This document shows, in pieces, positions 1-5,973 of a stretch of DNA of 9,940 bases; within the stretch, counting starts at the first letter, position 1; each line of letters begins with the position of its first letter. Both the position numbers and the translations under genes were made by a program. Under the pieces are notes generated by a model that did not search any database, was not told the DNA's origin, and saw nothing but the letters and a program-made list of their open reading frames with translations. This DNA comes from Mariniphaga sp964624645 (GTDB lineage Bacteria; Bacteroidota; Bacteroidia; Bacteroidales; Prolixibacteraceae). The stretch lies in assembly GCA_964624645.1 (NCBI GenBank), contig CAZVAD010000102.1:1-9940 (forward strand). Reading direction: 5' to 3'.

Positions 1-5
1 CATAA

Positions 6-13
6 TATTTTTG
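6..13 (+). promoter_or_regulatory. Putative -7 promoter box of the TPR gene
   Basis: TATTTTTG fits the Bacteroidota primary-sigma -7 consensus TAnnTTTG and lies 28 bases before the ATG at 42, which would leave a short leader. The matching -33 element would fall outside the window, and the region is so AT-rich that a chance match is possible. Confidence 0.4.
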
Positions 14-41
14 TAAAAAATTAATTTAAAAATTAAACACA

Positions 42-1220
42 ATGAAGAAAGTATTAATTTTAAGTATTTTGGTTCTGATTGCTTTTTTGGGCAATGCGCA
101 AAAAGGTCTTGTAACCAAATCGCAAAGTTTAAAAGAGGCGGGAAAGCTCAGTGAGGCTTTGCAAAATATCAACAAAGCCATTGACCCGTCAAATCCAAAA
201 GTTGATAAAACCATTGGCTGGCCCAATACCTGGGAAGCCAGGGGAGAGGTGTTCCAGGCTATTTTCCAGTCCAAGGATGCTGAAGTAAAAAAGTTGTCTG
301 ACGATCCTTTGACAGAAGCTGTCAACTCTTATAAAAAAGCTATTGAACTTGATGCAAAGGGCAGAAACAGCAACAGCATCAAGGTGAAACTCACGCTTCT
401 GATCAATGATTTAACCAACCAGGCGGTAGAGGCATTCAACCAGAATGATTTTGAGAGGGCGCTGTTATCTTTTGAACAAATTCTTGATATTCAGGAGATT
501 GACTTTATTGCAAAGGATAATCCCGGAGCAGTTGATACTGTAATTATCTTTAATGCCGGGCTTGCTGCCTACAATGCCGAAAATTACGATAAAGCCATTA
601 AATATTATGAAGAAGCGGCAAAATATGGCTATAACGAGGCAAAAACATATAGTCTCATCGCAAATTCCTATCAGTTGAATAATGACACATTAGGCGCTAT
701 CGCTGCATTGCAGAAGGGATTTGAAAAATATCCCGATGATAATGTTGTGCTCACAAGTATGATTCAGCTCTATATGGATCAGAACAAAACCGAAGATGCC
801 ATGAAATACCTGAAAATGGCCATCGAACAGGATAAGGACAACGCAACATTTTATTTTGCTCAGGGGGCGCTCTATGAAAAAATGGAAGATGAGGAAAACG
901 CCATTGAAGCCTATCAGAATGCAATTGGCGTGGACAAAGAATTTTTCAACGCGTATTATAATCTCGGCGCACTATATTACAATAAAGGCGTGAAACAGAT
1001 TGAATATGCCAATACGATTCCAACATCCAACAATAAGCTGTATGAAGAAGAATTGTCAAAATCCGATATCTGGTTTGAAAAAGCTTTGCCATTCATGGAA
1101 GAGTGCTACAAACTGAAACCGGACGACAACATGACGTTAGAGTCGCTCAAAAACCTTTATTACCGGTTGAAAGACATGGATAACTACAACAAGATGCTTG
1201 AAAAGTTAGGGCAGTCATAA
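42..1220 (+). CDS. Secreted tetratricopeptide-repeat protein
   Basis: The 392-residue product starts with a Sec signal peptide: Lys at 2-3, a hydrophobic core at about 4-17, and probable cleavage after the Ala-Gln at 19-20, a common site in this phylum. The rest is helical and repetitive. TPR-like helix pairs are visible at roughly 22-50, 125-152, 165-198, 203-232, 235-264, 268-298 and 302-360, with the usual small and aromatic residues (for example YYNLGALYY near 305, and the pattern A-I-x-x-Y/F in helix B). TPR arrays bind other proteins, so I infer a periplasmic or outer-membrane-associated scaffold; no catalytic motif is seen. The start is the first ATG after a promoter-like box; there is no Shine-Dalgarno, which is normal in Bacteroidota. 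The next gene follows after 42 bases on the same strand and may be co-transcribed. Partner and pathway are unknown. Confidence 0.85.
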   Translation: MKKVLILSILVLIAFLGNAQKGLVTKSQSLKEAGKLSEALQNINKAIDPSNPKVDKTIGWPNTWEARGEVFQAIFQSKDAEVKKLSDDPLTEAVNSYKKAIELDAKGRNSNSIKVKLTLLINDLTNQAVEAFNQNDFERALLSFEQILDIQEIDFIAKDNPGAVDTVIIFNAGLAAYNAENYDKAIKYYEEAAKYGYNEAKTYSLIANSYQLNNDTLGAIAALQKGFEKYPDDNVVLTSMIQLYMDQNKTEDAMKYLKMAIEQDKDNATFYFAQGALYEKMEDEENAIEAYQNAIGVDKEFFNAYYNLGALYYNKGVKQIEYANTIPTSNNKLYEEELSKSDIWFEKALPFMEECYKLKPDDNMTLESLKNLYYRLKDMDNYNKMLEKLGQS

Positions 1221-1251
1221 TTTTGTGTGACATTTATAAATAAAACTTTCC

Positions 1252-1257
1252 AAGGGG
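1252..1257 (+). promoter_or_regulatory. Ribosome binding site that fixes the start of the barrel gene
   Basis: AAGGGG ends five bases before the ATG at 1263. It is one of the few Shine-Dalgarno-like sequences in the window. It favours that ATG over the in-frame GTG at 1227, which would add 12 residues in front of an otherwise standard signal peptide. Confidence 0.55.
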
Positions 1258-1262
1258 ATAAT

Positions 1263-1826
1263 ATGAAAAAAGTTTTTTTTCCTATTGCAATTTGTTTAAT
1301 AGCACATATTGCTACATCCCAAAACGCAAGTGTTGAGAAAACGATCTTTGGGGCACAAACAGGAGTTATAGGTTTGTGGGTTCATAATGAATCAAAACTT
1401 TCAAATCTGGTAGCTTTGAGAAGTGAATTCGGATTTGAGGGTGGAATATGGGGCGGTAATGTTTACAGTAAAACTGGTTTTTTAATGGCACCTGCCATTA
1501 CTATCGAACCCAGATTCTATTATAATTTATCAAAGCGAGAAATAAAAGGGAAAAGGATTGATGGTAACAGTGGAAACTTTATTTCATTAAAAGCAGGTTA
1601 TAATCCTGATTGGTTTTTCATTTCAAATTATGATGGTATAAATTTGATAAGCAACATTTCAGTTGTGCCAACCTGGGGCATTAGGCGAAATATAGGAAGT
1701 CATTTTAATTTTGAAACAGGTTTCGGAATTGGATACAGATATATTTTTGCAAAACAAGCCGGCTATTCAAAAAATGAAAGCGAGGTGGCGTACAATTTTC
1801 TATTAAGAATAGGCTACAAATTTTAA
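1263..1826 (+). CDS. Probable outer-membrane beta-barrel protein, hypothetical
   Basis: The 187-residue product begins with a Sec signal peptide (two Lys, then a hydrophobic stretch to about residue 17, cleavage near Ser-Gln at 18-19). The mature part has many short alternating polar/hydrophobic strands rich in Gly, Tyr, Phe and Asn, and ends in Tyr-Lys-Phe. A terminal aromatic residue is the typical recognition signal for outer-membrane barrel assembly. The size suits an eight-stranded barrel like the OmpA/OmpX-type domains of Bacteroidota. I do not recognise a specific family, and no enzyme motif is visible. The gene is AT-richer than its neighbours: two sampled 60-base rows (1381-1440 and 1501-1560) contain about one third G+C. 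It lies 42 bases after the TPR gene and just before a strong terminator, so it is probably the last gene of that transcript. The GTG at 1227 is a less likely start. Confidence 0.65.
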   Translation: MKKVFFPIAICLIAHIATSQNASVEKTIFGAQTGVIGLWVHNESKLSNLVALRSEFGFEGGIWGGNVYSKTGFLMAPAITIEPRFYYNLSKREIKGKRIDGNSGNFISLKAGYNPDWFFISNYDGINLISNISVVPTWGIRRNIGSHFNFETGFGIGYRYIFAKQAGYSKNESEVAYNFLLRIGYKF

Positions 1827-1885
1827 ACGCTAAGCAACTTATACATTGTCATCAGACTGCCCGAACGGCAATATATAAATTGATA

Positions 1886-1920
1886 TTAAAAAAGGACATA
1901 TTTTCAGTGTCCTTTTTTAA
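1886..1920 (+). terminator. Bidirectional intrinsic terminator
   Basis: A perfect 13-bp inverted repeat (arms 1886-1898 and 1908-1920) with a 9-base loop. Its core is AAAAAAGGACA paired with TGTCCTTTTTT, so the stem's outer part supplies the A tract on one side and the U tract on the other. It lies 60 bases after the stop of the barrel gene and should end the TPR/barrel transcript; the symmetrical A/T arms would allow it to work on either strand. Confidence 0.85.
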
Positions 1921-1936
1921 AGAACATTTTATTTAT

Positions 1937-1981
1937 CATAATATCTATTATGGGACAAATAAATATTTATCAAATTTGATA
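1937..1981. repeat. Cluster of three perfect inverted repeats in the spacer before exbB
   Basis: CATAATA-TC-TATTATG (1937-1952), ATAAATATTTAT (1959-1970) and TATCAAATTTGATA (1968-1981) follow one another within 45 bases. The last overlaps the second copy of a 10-base direct repeat, TTGATATTAA (1880-1889 and 1976-1985). They could be protein binding sites controlling the promoter about 50-70 bases downstream, but AT-rich spacers produce palindromes easily. Apart from these, the terminator and the promoter, I see nothing in the 280-base gap 1827-2106. Confidence 0.4.
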
Positions 1982-2027
1982 TTAAGACCCTGATGTTTAT
2001 AACTTATACGCGTGAGCACAGCTTTTG

Positions 2028-2059
2028 ATTGTGGTCAAAATAAAATATAGTTATTTTTG
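2028..2059 (+). promoter_or_regulatory. Putative promoter of the exbB-exbD-tolA operon
   Basis: A -7 box TATTTTTG (2052-2059) matches TAnnTTTG exactly. A -33 element ATTG (2028-2031, consensus TTTG) lies 20 bases before it, the expected Bacteroidota spacing. Transcription would begin about 2064-2067, giving a leader of about 40 bases before the ATG at 2107. Confidence 0.55.
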
Positions 2060-2106
2060 CACTTTATAATATAGTGATATACTGTTTCGTTTAGTTTAAA
2101 ATTTTA

Positions 2107-2817
2107 ATGAAATTAATGTCCATGTTCAAATTATTAATGATTCAGGCCGATATTGCAAATGAATTGGATGCACTGGCCACTGAAGCCCCCGACGGCATCT
2201 CCATCAAGTTTTTTGATTTAGCGCTGAAAGGCGGCTGGATTATGGTTCCAATCATCTTGCTCTCATTCATTGCCGTTTACATTTTTTTCGACCGATATTT
2301 TGCCATCAGAAAAGCAAGTAAGTTTGATACTGCATTGCTGGATAAAATCAAGGTGTATATAACCAATGGAAAGATTGATGATGCGCTCCTGCTCTGTCGT
2401 GGCAATTCCAACCCGGCATCCAAAATGTTAGAGAAAGGAATCAGTCGCATCGGCAGGCCCTTTGGCGATGTGAGCACCGCCATTGAAAATGTTGGCAATC
2501 TGGAGGTTGCAAAGCTTGAAAAAGGGCTTCCAGTGCTGGCATCCGTGGCCGGCGGTGCGCCCATGCTTGGTTTTTTAGGCACGGTTATGGGAATGATTCA
2601 GGCATTTTACGATATGGCCAGCGCAGGCAATAATATTGATGTAACACTCTTGTCCACAGGTATTTATCAGGCTATGGTAACTACTGTTGCCGGACTGATT
2701 GTTGGTATCATTGCCTATTTTGCCTACAATATCCTGGTTACCAATGTTGAAAAAGTGGTGTTCAACATGGAGGCGACGACCACGGAATTTATGGATTTAC
2801 TCAATGAACCCGTTTAA
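2107..2817 (+). CDS. exbB: MotA/TolQ/ExbB proton-channel family protein
   Basis: An inner-membrane protein of 236 residues that, with ExbD/TolR, forms the proton-driven motor energising TonB- or TolA-type transducers. Three membrane segments are visible: about 43-61, 142-166 and 186-210. Between the first two lies the long cytoplasmic region typical of the family. The conserved core APMLGFLGTVMGMI (151-164) and the Thr/Gly-rich third segment TTVAGLIVGI (192-201) carry the family signature, including the small and hydroxyl residues that line the channel. The ATG at 2107 gives a roughly 40-residue N-terminal extension before the first membrane segment; in-frame ATGs at 2116, 2122 and 2137 are alternatives, and no Shine-Dalgarno decides between them. 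The exbD gene begins 9 bases after the stop. ExbB and TolQ cannot be told apart from sequence alone, so the symbol denotes the family. Confidence 0.93.
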   Translation: MKLMSMFKLLMIQADIANELDALATEAPDGISIKFFDLALKGGWIMVPIILLSFIAVYIFFDRYFAIRKASKFDTALLDKIKVYITNGKIDDALLLCRGNSNPASKMLEKGISRIGRPFGDVSTAIENVGNLEVAKLEKGLPVLASVAGGAPMLGFLGTVMGMIQAFYDMASAGNNIDVTLLSTGIYQAMVTTVAGLIVGIIAYFAYNILVTNVEKVVFNMEATTTEFMDLLNEPV

Positions 2818-2826
2818 TCAATTCAA

Positions 2827-3237
2827 ATGGCTTTAAAACGCAGAAACAGTGTAAATGCTTCTTTCAGCATGGCATCAATGACTGACATTGTATTCCTGTT
2901 GCTGATTTTCTTTATGATAACATCAACACTGGTAGCTCCCAACGCCCTGAAACTTTTGCTGCCTCAGAGCAACAATCAGACTGCAGCCAAACCAATCACA
3001 ACAATCTCAATCACAAAGGATTTAAAATATTATGTCAATGATGATGGCCGGTTGCGCCGTGTTGAATTCAGGGAAATTGAACCCTTTTTGCAAAACCGGT
3101 ACGGTATTGGCAATGATGATATTTTTATTTCACTCCATGCCGAAAAATCTGTTCCGTGGGAAGAAGTGGTGAAGATAATGAACATTGCACGGAAGAATAA
3201 ATATAAAATGATTGCAGCAACTGCTCCGGAAAATTAA
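2827..3237 (+). CDS. exbD: ExbD/TolR family motor protein
   Basis: 136 residues: a short basic cytoplasmic N-terminus (Lys4, Arg5, Arg6), one membrane helix at about 17-37, and a periplasmic domain of about 95 residues. The helix contains Asp20 in the context SMTDIVFLLLIFFM, equivalent to the single essential proton-carrying Asp of ExbD and TolR. The protein partners the ExbB/TolQ product encoded 9 bases upstream. The stop codon is followed directly by the ATG of the transducer gene with no intervening base, which suggests coupled translation. Only one exbD is present, whereas many Bacteroidota clusters carry two in tandem. This is the usual length for the family. Confidence 0.92.
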   Translation: MALKRRNSVNASFSMASMTDIVFLLLIFFMITSTLVAPNALKLLLPQSNNQTAAKPITTISITKDLKYYVNDDGRLRRVEFREIEPFLQNRYGIGNDDIFISLHAEKSVPWEEVVKIMNIARKNKYKMIAATAPEN

Positions 3238-4248
3238 ATGACATTTTTTGAAAAACATAGAGAAGGAATCATCGGAACAATAGTTTTTCACATTGTTGTT
3301 CTGCTGATGCTGATTTTCATGGGCTTTTTCACTCCGCTTCCTCTGCCCGGCGAAGAAGGTATTTTAGTGAACTTTGGCGACAGTGAGCAGGGTCTGGGAG
3401 ATATTGAACCTGCTCCGCAGCGTACCCGGCCTGAACCGCCGCCACCTGCACAAAGCGAACGGACAGTCCCCCCCACCCCGCCGCCGCAGCCTGTCACACC
3501 TCCGCCTGCTGCCCCGCAGCAACCGGCAAAAGAAGAAGCGATGACACAGGACTACGAGCAAACCGCAGCAATTGATGCTGCTGAAAAAAAACGGCAGGAG
3601 GAAGCACGCCAGCGTCAGCTTGAAGAGCAGCGGCGACAGCAGGCGGAAGCTGAACGCGAACGCCAGCGGATTGCCGAGGTTGAAAGACAGCGGCAAGCCG
3701 AGTTGGAACGTCAGCAACAGGCAGAATTGGAAAGACAACGTCAGGCTGAACTGGAAAGGCAAAAACGGGAAGAAGAACAACGCAGAATAGCTGAAATCAA
3801 TTCGCGCGCGCAGGGCGCCTTTGGCGGTAGTACAGACGGTCCGGGCGGCCAGGGAACCGGGAGTAACCCAAATCAGGGGGTCACCTTTCCGGGGGGCAAC
3901 CAGGGAGTACCCACAGGCGATCCCAATGCCGGAACTTACGGGCCGGGCGGCAGCGGCTCCGGAAATCAGGGAACCGGTGTTTCATTTGATCTTTCCGGGC
4001 GGTCAGCCCGTTCATTGCCCAAGCCGGTCTATCCGGGTGATGATGAGGGCGTTGTGATAGTAAAAGTTACTGTTGATAAAAACGGAAACGTTACTGCTGC
4101 CGAACCCGGAGCCAGAGGAACAACCATCATGGACCAGCGTTTCTGGAACGAAGCGCGGCAGGCAGCCCTGAAAGCAAAGTTCAATGTGGACAACAATGCC
4201 CCGGCATTTCAGCAGGGGACTATTTCCTACCGGTTCAGGCTGAATTAA
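3238..4248 (+). CDS. TonB/TolA-type energy transducer with coiled coil
   Basis: The third motor component (336 residues) links the ExbB/ExbD pair to the outer membrane. Order of parts: short cytoplasmic tail; membrane anchor about 11-31 including His18; Pro-rich segment 57-97; a highly charged Gln/Glu/Arg helix about 112-188 resembling TolA domain II, containing three 8-residue repeats of (R/Q)QAELERQ at 152-175; Gly/Asn-rich linker 192-250; and a C-terminal domain about 257-336 starting LPKPVYPGDDEGVVIVKVTVD, which resembles the TonB C-terminal fold. The mixture leaves open whether it serves TonB-dependent transport or a Tol-Pal-like envelope role. It starts immediately after the exbD stop. 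Its end overlaps the convergent peptidase gene by four bases. G+C is clearly higher here because of Pro, Gly and Arg codons. C7 (3468-3474) and A8 (3584-3591) runs lie in the gene, but the frame is intact. Confidence 0.85.
   Translation: MTFFEKHREGIIGTIVFHIVVLLMLIFMGFFTPLPLPGEEGILVNFGDSEQGLGDIEPAPQRTRPEPPPPAQSERTVPPTPPPQPVTPPPAAPQQPAKEEAMTQDYEQTAAIDAAEKKRQEEARQRQLEEQRRQQAEAERERQRIAEVERQRQAELERQQQAELERQRQAELERQKREEEQRRIAEINSRAQGAFGGSTDGPGGQGTGSNPNQGVTFPGGNQGVPTGDPNAGTYGPGGSGSGNQGTGVSFDLSGRSARSLPKPVYPGDDEGVVIVKVTVDKNGNVTAAEPGARGTTIMDQRFWNEARQAALKAKFNVDNNAPAFQQGTISYRFRLN
3691..3762 (+). repeat. Three tandem 24-base coding repeats in the transducer coiled coil
   Basis: Three consecutive units encode (R/Q)QAELERQ. 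The amino acids are almost identical but synonymous codons differ (Arg as CGG/CGT/AGA/AGG, Leu as TTG/CTG, Gln as CAA/CAG), so the repeat is old and kept at protein level, not a recent DNA duplication. Confidence 0.8.
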
Positions 4249-5885
4249 AGGCCAAGCGCTTCCGCTCCCTGTTCAAAAACAATATCGCGGGGAATGCCGG
4301 CTTCACCGATACGGTTCAAATCATTCTGAAGTTCTTCACGGATAAATCCTTTCTCCTCAAGCATTCGTCTGGCAGCCTCATAATCGCCATCTCCCTGAAC
4401 TTTCAAAATGTATTCGGAAAGACTGATCATGGCTTCCTTCATTTTTTCAAAATGCACCCGGTAGGTTCCGGTAGGTTCGTCGCGCTGAAACGCTCCGGCT
4501 TCAAGAAAATAATAGAACCGCATCATATTTGCCTTGCCATGGGCGCTGGCGGCTCCAAACCGTACCGACCGGAATAATCCTGCCATAGAAGTAACAAAGT
4601 TGTCCATCATATCCTTCTCCCCCATCTCGCCCAATTCATCTAACCGGAAAACACACCATAAACCCAAAATATCGGCTTTGTTCTCTTCAAAAGATGTGTA
4701 AACATCTTTCAGCGCCTCACGCACTGTGGAGCTTTTGTCCACCGTGCTTCCAAGTCCGAGTCCGTGCGCCACTTCGTGGAACATCGTATTTTCAAAAAAA
4801 GCATCAAATTTCACGTGTTTCCGCTGTTCTTCGGCAATGAGAATATCAGATATGGGAATCAGAATTTTATCAAACTTTGCCTGCATAGAATTCTTCAGCT
4901 GCAATTTACGGCTGCCTTTATCTTCACGGACCTGCTCATCGTTTGGCAGATTGATGGCTATGGTTTTGCTTCCCGAATTGCAATCACCGGCATAATAAAC
5001 GGCATCGTAAACATTCAAATCGGAATCAAATCCGGGCGTTTCATTTTTATAGACCGGTTCACAGGGCAAAGCTTCCTGCAGTCCCGGAAGCAATGCAGCG
5101 TACCTCTCCAGCTTTTCGCTCCATTCCTTGTCTTTTACCAAAATCATGGATTCATATGCGGCTTTGTAGCCAAAAAGCTGATCTTCATAATTTTCGATAG
5201 GGCCAATTATAAAATCTATGGTGTTGTTTTTCATTTCCAGCCAGGCAACATCGCTTTCGTAATAATCATCCGTAAGCAACGCCTGCGCGCGTTTTTGAAG
5301 GTAGTTTCTCAATCCGCTGTCTTCCGCCAGCCGGGAAGCCTGAAGAACCAGCTCGGATGCTTTGGAAATCTGCACTTTCCATGCTTCATGGTATGGGATT
5401 GAAATAAGCTTGTCGTTTTCATCCCTTCTGATTAATGTGTATAAACTTGCTTTCTCCGGGTTATCCCAGGCTTCAAATTCAGCTTTGGTCATGTCCGCCG
5501 GATAGAAATTAGCCCCTGCCGGTTTGGCGCCGAAATTTTTAATGAACGGTTCATTGTCATTCAGCCGTTCCCACGGACCGTAGTTGATTTTCAGAAATTT
5601 TTTGGTGTATTCATCAGTTTCTTCAGTGAACAACTCATTTTTATCGCCGTAAGCCTGAGTCCAGAAAATATCATCCGTAATTTTGGCCGCTTCAAGAAGC
5701 AACGGAAGCATCTGTTTCTCTTTTTCACTCAAAACGCTCATGTCAGTGGTCAGTTTGAAAGATGCAAACTCTTCCACTTTTTGTCTGATTTCACTTTTTT
5801 CTGTCATCGATTCGCTTTTTGGGGATGTTGATGTGCAACTCCAGCCTGAAACTGAAATTACAGCAATGAAAATTAACCGCTTCAT
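4245..5885 (-). CDS. M49-family (dipeptidyl-peptidase III-like) zinc peptidase, lipoprotein
   Basis: A 546-residue zinc peptidase of the DPP III family, whose members release dipeptides from the N-termini of short peptides. Residues 1-16 form a signal peptide followed by Cys17, so the protein is probably lipid-anchored outside the cytoplasm, although the lipobox (GWSC) is weak. Family landmarks: GPIENYEDQLFGYKAAYE (228-245); a substrate-binding stretch with INLPN (311-315), Arg320 and KLQLKN (327-332); the zinc motif HEVAH (370-374); and the second motif EENKAD (400-405). By family analogy the zinc ligands are His370, His374 and Glu401, with Glu371 catalytic. Classic members have the hexapeptide HExxGH; this one has the five-residue HExxH seen in a minority that includes plant and Caldithrix enzymes. 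A promoter-like box lies 22 bases before the ATG. It is the last gene of the minus-strand series, separated by 88 bases from the enolase-like gene. Confidence 0.88.
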   Translation of the reverse strand: MKRLIFIAVISVSGWSCTSTSPKSESMTEKSEIRQKVEEFASFKLTTDMSVLSEKEKQMLPLLLEAAKITDDIFWTQAYGDKNELFTEETDEYTKKFLKINYGPWERLNDNEPFIKNFGAKPAGANFYPADMTKAEFEAWDNPEKASLYTLIRRDENDKLISIPYHEAWKVQISKASELVLQASRLAEDSGLRNYLQKRAQALLTDDYYESDVAWLEMKNNTIDFIIGPIENYEDQLFGYKAAYESMILVKDKEWSEKLERYAALLPGLQEALPCEPVYKNETPGFDSDLNVYDAVYYAGDCNSGSKTIAINLPNDEQVREDKGSRKLQLKNSMQAKFDKILIPISDILIAEEQRKHVKFDAFFENTMFHEVAHGLGLGSTVDKSSTVREALKDVYTSFEENKADILGLWCVFRLDELGEMGEKDMMDNFVTSMAGLFRSVRFGAASAHGKANMMRFYYFLEAGAFQRDEPTGTYRVHFEKMKEAMISLSEYILKVQGDGDYEAARRMLEEKGFIREELQNDLNRIGEAGIPRDIVFEQGAEALGL

Positions 5886-5907
5886 TCTCTTAATTTTTAG
5901 TTTAGGG

Positions 5908-5915
5908 CAAAGTTA
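5908..5915 (-). promoter_or_regulatory. Putative -7 promoter box of the M49 peptidase gene
   Basis: Read on the minus strand, TAACTTTG matches TAnnTTTG exactly and ends 22 bases before the peptidase ATG, inside the only sizeable gap (5886-5973) of the minus-strand series. A TTTG lies 13 bases upstream, too close for a normal -33 element, so the promoter is supported by one element only. It suggests the peptidase can be transcribed separately from the genes before it. Confidence 0.4.
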
Positions 5916-5973
5916 CAAAACCAACCGGCAAATTGTTGCATGCCCGTAGATTTATAATTTCTTACAAGCCTGG

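Noticed and set aside
1227..1262. GTG at 1227 as the start of the barrel gene
   Set aside because: The ATG at 1263 has a well-placed AAGGGG and begins a canonical signal peptide; the longer form would add a polar extension before it.
3468..3474. C7 run as a phase-variation tract in the transducer gene
   Set aside because: It is short, encodes part of a natural Pro-rich segment in frame, and seven bases are usually too few to act as a phase switch.
3572..4057. Two open stretches in the +1 frame inside the transducer gene, after the A8 run at 3584-3591, suggesting a programmed frameshift
   Set aside because: The zero frame continues to a good TonB-like C-terminal domain, and the shifted frame gives low-complexity sequence with no domain. 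A slippery run alone is not evidence.
4254..4261. AAGCGCTT palindrome as a terminator for the transducer operon
   Set aside because: An 8-base palindrome has no room for a loop, is followed by no T tract, and lies inside the peptidase coding sequence.
4764..5402. Open frame of 212 codons on the plus strand opposite the M49 peptidase
   Set aside because: It lies antisense to a gene with clear family motifs, has no recognisable domain or signal, and is best explained as a shadow of the peptidase codons.
5934..5943. GCATGC-centred palindrome in the gap before the peptidase as an operator
   Set aside because: The perfect symmetry is only six to eight bases and is not repeated elsewhere in the gap.
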